DNA of 64,000 nucleotides from Neoconidiobolus thromboides FSU 785 (GCA_025603075.1 MU626306.1:1-64000); one strand, 5' to 3'. Positions 25,388 to 36,932 are shown, counted from the first letter of the stretch. Notes: a model not told the origin generated them from the sequence alone. Numbers and translations: made by a program.

Positions 25388-25528
25388 ATGTAAATAAATA
25401 CATATTCCTATAAAACTTTATTGAGAAATGTTTATCATCAACTGCTTTATAGCCAACATTACGGATTTACTATGAAATAAACAAATGTTTCTCAATAAAG
25501 TTTTATAGGAATATGTATTTATTTACAT
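25388..25528. repeat. Foldback repeat with perfect 41-bp arms
   Basis: 25388-25428 and 25488-25528 are exact reverse complements, beginning ATGTAAATAAATACAT, around a 59-bp spacer. Forty-one identical paired bases in an AT-rich genome imply a young or actively maintained palindrome. It is unrelated to the TGGGGATGT family, which lies 26 bp to its left. It could be a foldback or hairpin transposon, or a palindromic insertion. Confidence 0.9.
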
Positions 25529-26859
25529 TATTAATATACTAATAAGATGATAGATAACTGGATGGGAGGGAGTGGTTAGCCCCAAAGCTATAGTTACCTA
25601 CTCCTTATAGTACAAGCAATATAATAATAGTTTTTACTTATAATAACTACTTGCTCTTTGATTATTTATTAACTTAACTAATAATAACTTAACTAATATT
25701 AATTTTTATTGTTTAATAAGCTATTCACTTGTTCAGTAAATGCTAAAACTTTTAAATTTCCTATTATTTTTATAAGATAAGCCAAAATTAAAGTTTAATT
25801 TTTTTAATTTTTTTAAACTTTACGACTTTAATTGGAATTGTGTTAGGTTTTTTTAATCTATCAGATATTGGATAACAATGTAGTTTATTATTATAGTTAA
25901 TGAAATGTAAATACTTTTTAATACTTTTTAATACTTTGTATTTTTATCACTATTTTTATATTCTTTAAAAATCATATCCATTTTATTACTATTAACAGTT
26001 AAGTTATTGATTTTCTTATGTTTATAAATATTAAGCTAATTGAACTGTTTTTTACGTGTGTTTTTTTAATTTCATTACTTTTTCTATCTTTTAAGCACTA
26101 TTTGAGTGGAAAGATTGTTAGTAAAATTCAAACAAAAAAATACATCCCCACATACTGAATTATAATTTAATATTTCAAATAATTAAAATGAACTTTATCT
26201 ATTATTTCATTATTTCATGATTTTATTTAAAGTTTAATTAACTAAAATATTTTTTTAATTTTTTCTTTTCTATTAGTTGATACTTTTATCTGAAAAGCTT
26301 CTTTTGTATGGTAAAAAAATTTCTGATTTTTTTAGTGCCTTTATAGCTCTCTCAAAAACGCCCATTAAAACCTTGCTTACACTGTAGTATTTCTGGTATT
26401 CATAAACTTAGCTCTGTATTAGATTTTTACTTATATGACTTTTATATAATGTCACTTAGTCTTATTTACTCGATTTTCGTATTAATTACCACTGCTCATA
26501 TAAGTGAGAACTCCAACCCTAATTCTTTGATCCTAATCTCACTACATAGACTATAAACAGTTTCTTTAAAAAAACTACAAGGTCTCCTACTTAATTGATC
26601 TCAGTATTAAAATACTGACACCTGATTTTGCCACAATTTTTGATGTAACTACCTTACCATGTTTCCCTTATGATAGTATCTTCATAAAACTTGTGCACTT
26701 TTTAAATTCCTAACTCTAATATCATTTTTTAGTTAAATTTTGATCACCTAATAAAATACCTTGGGTTTATTCTAGAGTTTTAAAATACTTTTTATATAAA
26801 TATGTTAAATCAAAGTGAAACCCCCTTATAATTTATTAAATAGTTTTATTTAAATGTTA
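25529..26859. other. Region downstream of the subtilase
   Basis: No gene recognised. One reverse TIR-element copy is at 26055-26150. Remaining sequence is AT-rich 3' flank. Confidence 0.45.
26055..26150 (-). mobile_element. Short TIR element, copy 12
   Basis: Reverse orientation. The left end is eroded (CGTGTGTTTTTTT after TA); the right end is an intact ACATCCCCA. Interior CTTTTTCTA and AAGCACT. Confidence 0.8.
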
Positions 26860-28870
26860 TTAGTAAGTTTTTTTACAAAGTTCAAGAGCTTTAGCAACAT
26901 TAACAATACCATAACCATATTCATTATTAGGTAAGGTTTTTTCAGTATCTCCACCACAACCAAGTTTTGAGTATAATGGTGTAGCTGAGTTATGGATTAC
27001 TTTGGCAATAAGGTCGACTCTACGACTAAGGTGAGGACAGGCAGCAATAACTAAGAGTGCAACTCCAGAAATATGAGGAGAAGCCATTGAAGTACCAGCT
27101 TTGATGCCAAATTTACCACCTGGAATAGATGAAGTAATGTTAACTCCAGGAGCAGTAATATCGATAGCATTTAAAGTACGCTCTGGCACAGGTCCTAAGG
27201 ATGAGAAAGCAGCCCTGTCATTGGTTAAGTAACCAGAAGCAGCTACATTGAATGAGTTAGGATCAACAGCAGGTGGGGAGTTTACAGTAGAACATCCACC
27301 ACCTCCATCATTACCAGCAGAAACAGACATAAAGATACCAGCAGATTTCAAAGCCCTTAAAGCATATTTGAATGTAGATCTACTGCAACCTTCTACACCT
27401 GGACATCCATAAGAGTTACCAACTACATGAGGACGAAGATGAGGCTTTGGTTTAATACCATAAAGATTGGTTGGAGCTAAAAAGAATTGTAAACAACCTA
27501 AGTAAGTTTCTGGAGAACCAAAACCTTGATCCATATTTTTACAAGCCATCCATTTTGTAGTTGGGGAAACACCCAAATTTAAACCACCTAAAGTAGTTCC
27601 CATACAATGAGTTCCATGACCACGATCATCACATGGTTTTTGAGAATCAATACCGCAGATTAAGTTTGGTTTAGTAGCATTAGCTAAATTCTTGTTTGCA
27701 TCCCACCAACAATAGTCATGGCTAAATTTACCATTTTTATAACCCAAATAATTCTTTACTAAAACTGGATGTTCAAAATCAACACCAGTATCAGCGTTAG
27801 CATATCTTAACTTAGAAGCAGCAGTATAGACTCTCTTTGGTAAATTAGTAGCATTGATATATTTTAAACTCCAATGTGGCTCTTTTCCTTCCCATGGAAT
27901 ATCAGCAGCAGTGGAAGCCTCTTGATCACTGATGTCTTTAATCATTGAGGCTACTTTTTTATTGGAGCTGATTTCTTCAACTTCAGATAATTTGGAAATT
28001 TTTTCGATAAGTTCTTTAGGAGCCTCAACAGCAAAAGTGTTAGAGATATAATAGTGACGATAATCTCTGATAGTTCCTTTCTTTTTAGCTTCTTCTAAAA
28101 GTGCTTTAACTGAGCCTTGACTTTCTTCAGAGTGCTTAGTTAATGTAGCAACTACTTGTTCANNNNNNNNNNNNNNNNNNNNNNNNNNNNNNNNNNNNNN
28201 NNNNNNNNNNNNNNNNNNNNNNNNNNNNNNNNNNNNNNNNNNNNNNNNNNNNNNNNNNNNNNNNNNNNNNNNNNNNNNNNNNNNNNNNNNNNNNNNNNNN
28301 NNNNNNNNNNNNNNNNNNNNNNNNNNNNNNNNNNNNNNNNNNNNNNNNNNNNNNNNNNNNNNNNNNNNNTTTTAAACTCCAATGTGGCTCTTTTCCTTCC
28401 CATGGAATATCAGCAGCAGTGGAAGCCTCTTGATCACTGATGTCTTTAATCATTGAGGCTACTTTTTTATTGGAGCTGATTTCTTCAACTTCAGATAATT
28501 TGGAAATTTTTTCGATAAGTTCTTTAGGAGCTTCAACAGCAAAAGTGTTAGAGATATAATAGTGACGATAATCTTTGATAGTTCCTTTCTTTTTAGCTTC
28601 TTCTAAAAGTGCTTTAACTGAGCCTTGACTTTCTTCAGAGTGCTTAGTTAATGTAGCAACTACTTGTTCAGCATGGAAATCCAAATCATCTTCAGTAGCC
28701 ATACGTGAATTAGAAGAGAGGACAGGAGGTTCAACTTGATTAAGTTGAATGAGAATTGGGGTCAAACTATTTTTTGCTAAATCTTGGGTAACTTGGTTTG
28801 TTACTAAAGCTTTTCCAGCAACGCTAGAAATAACAGCTAATGTAATCCAATTTGAAAATGCAAGCTTCAT
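26860..28870 (-). CDS. Secreted subtilisin-like serine protease (S8), broken by an assembly gap
   Basis: Predicted extracellular endopeptidase. The ATG at 28870 starts a signal peptide, followed by a propeptide of inhibitor I9 type. The mature domain shows the catalytic Asp in ANADTGVDF (near 27785), His in DRGHGTHCMGT (near 27615) and Ser in GTSMASPH (near 27085), plus the oxyanion-hole segment SAGNDGGGG. The stop is at 26860. The gap at 28163-28369 falls in the propeptide, and the 301 bases on its two sides are near duplicates (27862-28162 versus 28370-28670, two mismatches). A single intact gene whose contig ends overlap is the likeliest truth; two adjacent partial paralogues are the alternative. 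Probable roles are nutrition or host-tissue degradation. The exact length is unresolved. Confidence 0.88.
28163..28369. other. Assembly gap (207 N)
   Basis: A run of 207 undefined bases inside the subtilase gene. Flanking sequence is duplicated, so the true gap may be zero or negative. Confidence 0.99.
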
Positions 28871-28920
28871 ACTTTTAATTTAAGTTAACAAAGTTAAAGA
28901 TATTGTGATGAAAGTACAAA

Positions 28921-28929
28921 CTATTTATA
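28921..28929 (-). promoter_or_regulatory. TATA box of the subtilase gene
   Basis: TATAAATAG on the minus strand, 51 bp before the ATG at 28870. Confidence 0.6.
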
Positions 28930-30442
28930 TCTATTAGCTTAAGCCTCTTTATCGCTACGCCTCAACTTATTCCTTTACTTTCTCATTGAAAATGCCATCA
29001 TACGACTCAATTTTTAGAATTTTCTGTCACATTTTTAGTCATTGTCTTCTCAGTTCCTGAAATCGAAATTTTACATTGAAGTTTAATTTAAATTATTGCT
29101 ATGCCTCGATTTGTTAAATATAGTTAATCACGTGTATGAATTCTTTATTCTAACCTTTTCATTACTACTTCTGGTTAAAAAATCAAGACAATAATATTAA
29201 ATATTCTTGTTTGCTAAAATATGAGTATTTGAAAGGATTTTAAAATCACCATTTGCCTTGAGCTAGCTGGATTTTAGTGATGCAAAATACAGCTTTATTT
29301 TAAAAGGGATTTTAAGTGTCAAAATATTGAACTTAAGGCTGTAAATCAAATGTAACCATGACCTATGTATATTTAAAAGCATAAATCATTAAATGAAGAT
29401 ACTTGTTGTTATTATTGAGCTTAACACTATTAATGTTCCCACCTCATTATACTAATTAACAACATTATCGAATTGTTGGTCTTATTTTTATCTAAGCTTT
29501 AAGTTGGTATTAATTTTAATGAGGATGTAGTATCCTTTGGGCATTTTAATAAGATACTGTAGTAAATGGTGATATTCAGTCCATCTTATATCATTAAAAG
29601 TAGAATTTTAAAGCTAAAGAATTTCAAATACTTAAGTCAATGCAGTTAAACTAAATGTTTTTTATCAATGGTTTTATATTAAAATATTAGCTTCTACATC
29701 ACAACTTTAAAAATATTGAATTTTCAAAGTAGGATTTTGGATATTCACGGAGTTCTACAAAGTACATTTATTCTCCATCTTTGTCCTATTATAATTCCTT
29801 ACTCTTCACCACTATTAGTTTACATAAAATAAACACAAAGCCCTAACAGCCTTTGAACTTTTCTAAAAAAGTGGCTTTTTGAAAGGTGAGTTTTACTTTA
29901 ACCTTACAAAGTAAACCCTAATGAGTTGGAGAATAAAGCATATTCAAATTATGTGGGGATGTATTTTTATGTTTAAGAATTTTACCAACAATTTTTCTGC
30001 TCAAATAGCGCTTAAAAAATGGAAAAATAATGAAATCAAAAAAAATATCTGCATGTACTACTTTCAATTAATAGCAACTTTGTAAAACATTAAAACTTTG
30101 GGAATGTCTTTTTTATTTCAATTTTTAACTAGTGGTCTTTTTAAATTGTACTATATAAAATGCAAATAAAACGCTAAAATGAAAAAAGACTTTATCGCTT
30201 GCTTTTGATAGTAATTTTGGAATATCTGTTTAATAGAATCTAAAGCAAAAAGGTTTTATAATTAGCTATGCACAATTTGGTAATTTTAAATTGTATTTTT
30301 TAAATTAATTGAGTTATAAAACTAGCATTAAAAAGTTACTTGACTATAAAGTTTAACCATACTATTAATTTAACCACGAATAGCTACCAGTTTAACATGA
30401 CTAGAATGAGATGGATGGTAGTGATCTCTATCACTTCTTCTT
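28930..30442. other. Region upstream of the subtilase
   Basis: Contains the subtilase promoter, whose distal part (28981-29235) is copied in the ghost at 24787-25035, and one TIR element at 29954-30053. No gene. Confidence 0.45.
29954..30053 (+). mobile_element. Short TIR element, copy 13
   Basis: Forward orientation. TGTGGGGATGT left end; right end ATATCTGCA is mutated. Interior TAGCGCTTAAAAAATGGAA intact. Confidence 0.85.
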
Positions 30443-31455
30443 TTAAATTAAGATCCTCAAAGCCTCCTTTTTTTCATTAGTATCCCCAAGATTCATTCCT
30501 TGACCATCTAATTCCTCAGTAAGAGGTCCTTCAACTTCTGAGATAGCTACTTTACTTTCTTCATTAAAAGAAGTATTGGGTTCTGGAATAGCTAATTTAC
30601 TCTTCCTCAATAGGTACTTAGCTTTCTAGAATAGTAGCGCTGCTTTCTTCCCTACCAATGAGCTTTTTAATTTCTGAAGTGCTAGTACTATTTCCTTCCT
30701 TAGAAATGGCTTTATTTCCTGAATTTGATACTCCACTTCCTGTTTTAGAACTTTATTCTCCTTAGGTAGATCCAATTCAATAAGCGGGACTTTTTTAGTC
30801 CATTCATCAGAAGTTATAAACTCAAACCCTTTTCCTTTAAATAAACCAACAGTTTCTCTAATTTTAGAAATTTCAAAGGGGGTTGTATTATGTTACAATG
30901 TAATAAAATATACAATTATAATCCCCTCTTTTCCTGATGCATCAATGTAATTTTTTGTAATGTTATTTGGATCGTTCTTCCTCTCCTCATAACCCTTAGT
31001 ATCTAAATTAAACCCAACCTGAACATAATGCAAATCTTTAAGATAGTTTCTACTGCATCACTAGTAGCTAATTCAGTGTTTTTCATGTATCTTACTTGTT
31101 TTCCTGTGATCTTCTCAAGAATAGTTTCACTTTTTTTGATTTCAACTTTAATACCATTTGGGGATAAGCCATATAAACATTTATGATCATATCTATGAGA
31201 TGCAGTTTGATGACCTTCATCGTAAGCGCGCTTAGCAAACTCAGAATGCTGCTTACCATTAGATTCAATAAAGAAAAGATAGCCTTAACTCATTTTTGGC
31301 TCAACATTCAACATTTTTGGAGTATACTCTATTGATCTATCATCAAAAGTTAAAGCTATAATGTCAAATTGAGTACACTGTGTGGCCATTTGAAGTGACA
31401 TAATTTGTAAATAAGAGCCAAAAATAATACCAGTGGATAATCCAAGGAACCTCAT
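30443..31455 (-). pseudogene. Decayed polysaccharide (chitin-type) deacetylase, CE4 family
   Basis: From the ATG at 31455 the frame reads a signal-like start, then IIALTFDDRS, the CE4 motif with the catalytic and metal Asp pair, and later DEGHQTASHRYDH, the family's His-x-x-x-His metal motif. Between them an in-frame TAA replaces one residue (after PKMS). A frameshift near 31055 precedes VGFNLDTKGY, and another TAA follows KEGIIIVYFITL. The downstream part FEFITSDEW ends the catalytic domain; a Lys/Glu-rich tail follows. Active family members remove acetyl groups from chitin or peptidoglycan. At least three lesions mean this copy is dead. Neither intron nor sequencing error explains all of them easily. 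Confidence 0.78.
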
Positions 31456-31860
31456 TTTGTATTAGTAATTTTCAGGATAATATAATAGTATCGAGCATAT
31501 CAACTAGTCAATAACTAATGAACTTATAGTTAAAAGTTGATTGTAATTTAACTATACAATAATTAAAATGGAATGTTTGTAATTTTTAAACCTTAGGAAT
31601 GGATATATTTTTATATTAAAAAAAAGGTTTTTGGAATAAACAGTCAATATATTACAATCCTTAAAACAGTGATAGTTGTTCAAAACAATAGTTTTTGCCA
31701 ATCTCATGTAATGCTTCAATAACACATTGAACAATCTAGTAACAGAACCTAATTATAGCAATATCCTAATTAGTTTTTATACAATTTAAAAAAGTAATAC
31801 AATTCTAAAATTATGTCTTTTTTTCAAGCCATATAAAAACTAGTTAATTGTCATTATATA

Positions 31861-31903
31861 TGTGAAATCTGGTACTCAATGATTGGAGTCAAAGATAGCT
31901 ACT
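31861..31903 (+). repeat. Short dispersed repeat shared with the window start
   Basis: TGTGAAATCTGGTACTCA and the following 25 bases match the reverse complement of bases 1-43 at about 35 of 43 positions. Family unknown. Confidence 0.5.
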
Positions 31904-32104
31904 ACCTGGTTGATTACACTATAAGTCGAAAGGTCTTAGTTTGTGTGACTAAGATAGACTTGAATTATGAAGAATAGCTCGTAATAGGCTATAGACTATG
32001 TAGGGCAAATAGCATAGACAATACTAATGTAAAATCTACGTAAAATACTATTGAGTAAACTTAGTGGCTTTATTAAATGTTCGAGATATCAGGGGATAAT
32101 TCAG

Positions 32105-32128
32105 TTAATGAAGTAAAAAAACATTCCG
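32105..32128 (+). mobile_element. Half copy of the short TIR element
   Basis: TTAATGAAGTAAAAAAACAT and the next bases match only the right end of a forward element. It is joined within a few bases to a reverse copy at 32131. Confidence 0.55.
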
Positions 32129-32130
32129 GT

Positions 32131-32226
32131 ATAGTAGTTCGAGACTTTTTATTTTTTCCATTTTTTAAGCACTATTTAAGTGGAAAATTTGTTAGTAAAA
32201 TTCTTAAACACAAAAACACATCCCCA
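32131..32226 (-). mobile_element. Short TIR element, copy 14
   Basis: Reverse orientation. The left terminus is eroded, the interior CCATTTTTTAAGCACTATTT is clear and the right end is an intact ACATCCCCA followed by TA. Confidence 0.75.
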
Positions 32227-32428
32227 TACTCTAAAATCTCTTTTATACTCCGACAAGTATAAACATCAAAATGAGAAGATAAATATTCTTTGGGATGAAA
32301 CTAGAAATCCTTATAGCAAATCAAATTAAGGGCGTGGGATTGATTGTCTCTAAACTTGAGAACACAGTAGCTTAAGCAATTATTATGCTATAATTAACCA
32401 TGGGGCTGACAAAGCGATATTTTACATA

Positions 32429-32528
32429 TAGAGATGTATTTTTTTTTGATTAAAAATTTTACTACCAATTTTCCCACTCAACAATATTCAAAAACAAAAA
32501 AAGTAATGAAATCAAAAAAACACTCCCA
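32429..32528 (+). mobile_element. Short TIR element, copy 15
   Basis: Forward orientation. Left end AGAGATGTATT after TA, right end ACACTCCCA. The centre is diverged (CAACAATATTCAAAAAC). Confidence 0.75.
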
Positions 32529-32675
32529 TTAGCTGTTTTAGCTAATAGTATTTGAAATACTGTTTATTTTGAGAATTTTGAATACAAATTTTATCATTGT
32601 TCTTATCTGAAATATCTTAAATTATTAATATAATAATATTTTTTTAATATAATAACATTAGGTAGTTTACATAAA

Positions 32676-32747
32676 GGTGTTTTTTTTAAATGCTATTTGA
32701 ATGGAAAGATTATTGATGAAATTCTTAAACAAAAAAATATATCCCCA
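32676..32747 (-). mobile_element. Short TIR element, copy 16 (internal deletion)
   Basis: Reverse orientation. AAGGTGTTTTTTTT joins directly to AAATGCTATTTGAATGG, so about 30 bp of the usual interior (the TTTCATTACTTTTTCCA part) is missing. The right end is ATCCCCA followed by TA. Confidence 0.75.
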
Positions 32748-33689
32748 TATATTAAGTTGATATAATTTTTAATATATATTTAACTGTTTTTTTTTGTTTT
32801 TATTATTTCATTTTTTTTAACATTATTAAATAAAAAAATATTTTGATTTTTACCAAGTTTTGTATTTTTTTGAATCTCATTAGGATTTTAAAAATATTTA
32901 TATTTATTTAAGAACTAAAAAAATTAAAATGTTTAAGTTAATCAACTTTTGAAAACTCTACCTGATTAGAATTTTAAATAATTAAACAATTGCAAGTATT
33001 TTATAAAAATACATAAAGCTTTTCATTACTTATGATAGTTGTTGAATCTATCCTTTCATTGTTTTTTATATACATTAAATCTGTTTGAGTTTTCGGAGGC
33101 TTTTAATAAACCAGTTTTAATACAACTTTTAAAGTAACATTTGTACTGTTCTGTATTTGAACATTTGTAATATTGTAGAATAAGAAAACAAAATTATAAT
33201 ATTTCCAATTTTTTGATTTAAACAAATTTCAGTTCAAAGATTAACGAACGCTTATTATTGCCCAAAAAACTCATAATTTAGCCTAAAATGAAAATCAAGA
33301 GCATCGTAATAAAAATACCAATATAAAATTGGTCATCTAAGCTATGATGAGAATAATTTCATAAATGAAAAATTTAAAAATATAATAGTAACAAATCTGT
33401 CCTATTGTTATCAATGAAGAACAATGCGTTTTACTACATGGTCGGTTTTACCTAATCAACTTGAAACGTTCTATAGGATGGAGTTCGCCTCAAGTTCCAT
33501 ATTACAAATCTTATAAATCACTTCTCATATGATTGATGACGATTTTCAATTTAACTTACAAATTCTACCCAGACTGGTTTCAATTTACAGCATACCATAT
33601 TCAAGAATAAATTTATCTAATTGGATGATACTTGCATTACGTAGAATGATGAAACATACGGACTATTAAATTATATGCTCAAAATAAAC

Positions 33690-33698
33690 TATAAATAG
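33690..33698 (+). promoter_or_regulatory. TATA box of the GH15 gene
   Basis: TATAAATAG 51 bp before the ATG at 33749, the same sequence and almost the same spacing as at the subtilase gene. Confidence 0.6.
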
Positions 33699-33748
33699 CT
33701 AACAAATCCATTCAATAATCTGATTTATTAGTAATATTAAAATAAATA

Positions 33749-35773
33749 ATGATACCAACTAATAACGAAGTCGAGGATTTATGCAAGGCATATCCGCCTA
33801 TTGACAATTATGGTATAATAGGGAATATGCATACAGTAGCTCTAAGCGGAAGCAATGGTAGTATCGATTTTATGTGCTATCCGATCTTTGATTCTCCAAG
33901 TATCTTTGCAAGGCTTTTAGATCACAAAAAGGGAGGTCACTTTTCTATTAGCCCATCAAACGGTAAAAGTATCTCTATCAAACAACAATATTTACCAGAA
34001 ACCAATATCTTATCTACTCGTTTCTTGGATACTTCTTATTCTTTACAGTTGAATGATTATATGCATTTGCCTAGTTCCAAGATATCTGGAAGTGAACAAA
34101 TCTACCCTTGGTTAATTCGTTCCGTGGCTTCTACCCGTGGAAAAGTAAGTTTTAAAATGGAATTATATCCTTCATTTAATTATGCCCAAGACACCCATAC
34201 TACTAAATTAGTTAAAGTTGAGAACCCAGCTTCAAGTCAAAATGGGCAATCAGGCGAACATAAAATAGTATTTGAATCTGAAAAGCTTACCATGGATTTA
34301 AGATATGTATTTAAATGTAATAATGAGACCCCTAAATGCAAGCAAGTTCCTGAAATGAATTGGAATATAAGTGAGGTCGTTGAGGGAGGTAATTTGGGTC
34401 CTGGTGTTGAGTTAGAAATGACTTTAGAAGAAGGTCAAGAGATAGTGTTTTTCTTTAGAGAAGTACCTTCAACTTGCAAAGTCAGTGAAAATTGCGATTA
34501 CAAACTATCTTTACACGATCCTGAATTATCAGTTGAATTATCTAATCAGTTATTTGAGGATACTTATAGATTCTGGCAATCTTGGATCCGTGGTTGTACC
34601 TATAAAGGTAGATGGCGAGAAGCGGTGCATCGTTCCGCATTAACTCTCAAATTATTGACTTATAAACCAACTGGGGCTATTGTTGCATCACCAACTTTTT
34701 CATTACCTGAATTTATTGGTGGTACACGTAACTGGGATTATCGATTTTCATGGATAAGAGATGCTTCATTTACCATCTATGCTTTTATTCGATTGGGATT
34801 CATTGAAGAAGCACATGACTATATGAAATATATTGAAAATCGATTGAACAATCTTAATAAAGATGGATCATTGAGTATTATGTATAGTATTCATGGCTCA
34901 ACAGAATTGGAAGAGATTGAACTGAATCATTTGGATGGCTATCGTGGATCTAAACCTGTACGTATTGGTAATGGAGCTGCAGATCATATACAATTAGATA
35001 TCTATGGTGAATTGTTAGATGCTATCTACTTATTTAATAAGTTTGGAGTCCCTATTTCTTATGATATGTGGGTAAAGGTAAGGAATATTGCAGATTATGT
35101 TGTGGAAAATTGGGATAAAAAAGATATGTCTATTTGGGAAGTAAGAAATCAACAGCAAAACTTTTTATATTCTAAAATCTTATGTTGGGTTGCTCTTGAC
35201 CGTAGTATTCGCTTATCTGAAAAGAGAAATCTACCTTGTTTACAAAAAGACAAATGGTTAAAGACAAGAGATACCATTTATGAAGAGATTATGACCAAGG
35301 GCTGGAATGATGAATTGAAAATGTTTAAACAGTCTTTTGAAGCCGATACTTCGTTAGATTCTTCTGTTTTAATTATGCCTTTGGTGTTTTTTATCTCCCC
35401 AAGTGATCCAAGATTACTTTCTACTATTGATCGTATCCTATTACCATTAGAAAAAGGTGGTCTAGTTTCAAACGGCTTAGTCTATAGATATAATCATCTT
35501 ACCTCTGAGGATGGTGTAGGTGGTGAGGAAGGCTCTTTCTCTATGTGCACCTTTTGGCTAATTGAGGCATTGACTAGAGCAGGTAAATACAACCCAAGAT
35601 ATTTACATATTGCTACTAATATGTTTGAGCAAATGTTGGGGTATTCTAATCATCTCTGTTTATATTCTGAAGAAATTGCTACCTCTGGGGAAGCATTGGG
35701 TAATTTCCCTCAAGCCTTCACACATATTGCTCTTATCTCCGCTGCCTTTAACTTGGATAGAGTTTTAAAGTAG
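33749..35773 (+). CDS. Glycoside hydrolase family 15-like protein (glucoamylase / trehalase type)
   Basis: Predicted carbohydrate hydrolase of 674 aa, single exon, ATG at 33749. The N-terminal domain has the family's YGIIGNMHTVALSGSNGSID-like start and a FDSPSIFARLLD stretch. The catalytic alpha-barrel begins around residue 295 and includes GGTRNWDYRFSWIRDASFT (about residues 326-344), the substrate-site signature. SMCTFWLIEALTRAGK and GEALGNFPQAFTHIAL lie near the C-terminus as in bacterial and fungal GH15-like proteins. No signal peptide is visible, so it is probably cytosolic, which favours a trehalase or storage-glucan role over a secreted glucoamylase. The substrate cannot be fixed from sequence alone. 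Confidence 0.93.
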   Translation: MIPTNNEVEDLCKAYPPIDNYGIIGNMHTVALSGSNGSIDFMCYPIFDSPSIFARLLDHKKGGHFSISPSNGKSISIKQQYLPETNILSTRFLDTSYSLQLNDYMHLPSSKISGSEQIYPWLIRSVASTRGKVSFKMELYPSFNYAQDTHTTKLVKVENPASSQNGQSGEHKIVFESEKLTMDLRYVFKCNNETPKCKQVPEMNWNISEVVEGGNLGPGVELEMTLEEGQEIVFFFREVPSTCKVSENCDYKLSLHDPELSVELSNQLFEDTYRFWQSWIRGCTYKGRWREAVHRSALTLKLLTYKPTGAIVASPTFSLPEFIGGTRNWDYRFSWIRDASFTIYAFIRLGFIEEAHDYMKYIENRLNNLNKDGSLSIMYSIHGSTELEEIELNHLDGYRGSKPVRIGNGAADHIQLDIYGELLDAIYLFNKFGVPISYDMWVKVRNIADYVVENWDKKDMSIWEVRNQQQNFLYSKILCWVALDRSIRLSEKRNLPCLQKDKWLKTRDTIYEEIMTKGWNDELKMFKQSFEADTSLDSSVLIMPLVFFISPSDPRLLSTIDRILLPLEKGGLVSNGLVYRYNHLTSEDGVGGEEGSFSMCTFWLIEALTRAGKYNPRYLHIATNMFEQMLGYSNHLCLYSEEIATSGEALGNFPQAFTHIALISAAFNLDRVLK

Positions 35774-36192
35774 ATGTAGTGAAATTATTGTTGTTTTAAT
35801 ATCCTACTATCAAATTAACTATTTTAACATTATAACATGTTTAATGTCAAAAATAAATTATCTTTAATACATTATTATCATTTTTAAAATTTCAAAAAAA
35901 TAATATAACTAAAAAACCTTTAGTTTTTATAACCAAGACGAAATCTTCATAATCATCCTTTCAATAATTTATTAATTTTATAAATATTATAGACTTCAAA
36001 TATGATTATTATGTTTTATAATATAGAAATAGCTCAATGCTAGTCAAAAATGTTATCATAAAGCAAAAGGTTTAAGCTCACATAGTGATATAGGAGTCTT
36101 AAAAGCAATCATAAAAGTTATAAAATATATATCATTTTTTATAATTATTACAATTATTCATTTTTATTAGTTTAGAAGCTTAAAGTCAACAT

Positions 36193-36296
36193 TTGGGACT
36201 GTGTTTTTGTTTAAGAATTTTACTACCAATCTTTCCACTCAAATAGTACTTACTTAAAAGATAGAAAAAGTGATGAAATCAAAAAAAACACTCCCA
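36193..36296 (+). mobile_element. Short TIR element, copy 17
   Basis: Forward orientation. Left end TTTGGGACTGTG, right end ACACTCCCA. A 4-bp duplication (ACTTACTT) sits at the usual central AGCGCTT. Confidence 0.8.
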
Positions 36297-36932
36297 TTTA
36301 ATAAATTTTCAATTTTTATAAATTCACTTTGGATTTTAGATAAGTAGTTATAAACCATTGCAAAAAAAGTTATTTTATGCAAATAAAAAAATTTACTTTG
36401 CAAAATCATAATTTGAAGTTAGAGTCATTTTTTCAAAGATCTGAAAAGTTTATAAAAAGTATCTTTTTTGTGATATAAAATACATTCATTGTATTTCAAA
36501 CTTGTAAAGCTTAGAAAGAGTTTGAAGGATGTAAGAAAAATAGAAGCTATCATTAGTTTATAGCCTCCGACTTTGCCCTCATGCTTTTTATGAACCAATG
36601 AGTGGATATTTTAAAAATCATAAGTAAGAGCTAGTTATATTCCTTTTAGGATTTTTAACTCTTCTCCCCCCAGAGTTCCCTCACTAGTGGCTAAGTTCCA
36701 TAAGTTGCTAGTAGAGTACTTATTCTTCTAGTTACTAATAAAACATTTAAGATTAACTCCCTTTAAGAAATAAAATCAATAACTCATAGGTCATTATTAT
36801 ATTATTATAAATTATAAAATCCTACATTTTTCAATGAGTCATCGGCTAAATAAGATTTACACTTATAAAAGTGTATTAAATAATATTGTAATGATTTGGA
36901 GATAAATCACACACTATAGGGTCTTTTGTTTA

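Larger units (their letters stand above)
31456..33748. other. Repeat-rich intergenic region
   Basis: 2.3 kb with no intact gene: one TIR half-copy (32105-32128) and three TIR-element copies between 32131 and 32747, and a 43-bp match to the window's first bases at 31861-31903. The GH15 promoter lies at the right end. Confidence 0.5.

Noticed and set aside
32077-32262. 61-codon plus-strand gene
   Set aside because: Most of it is MITE sequence.
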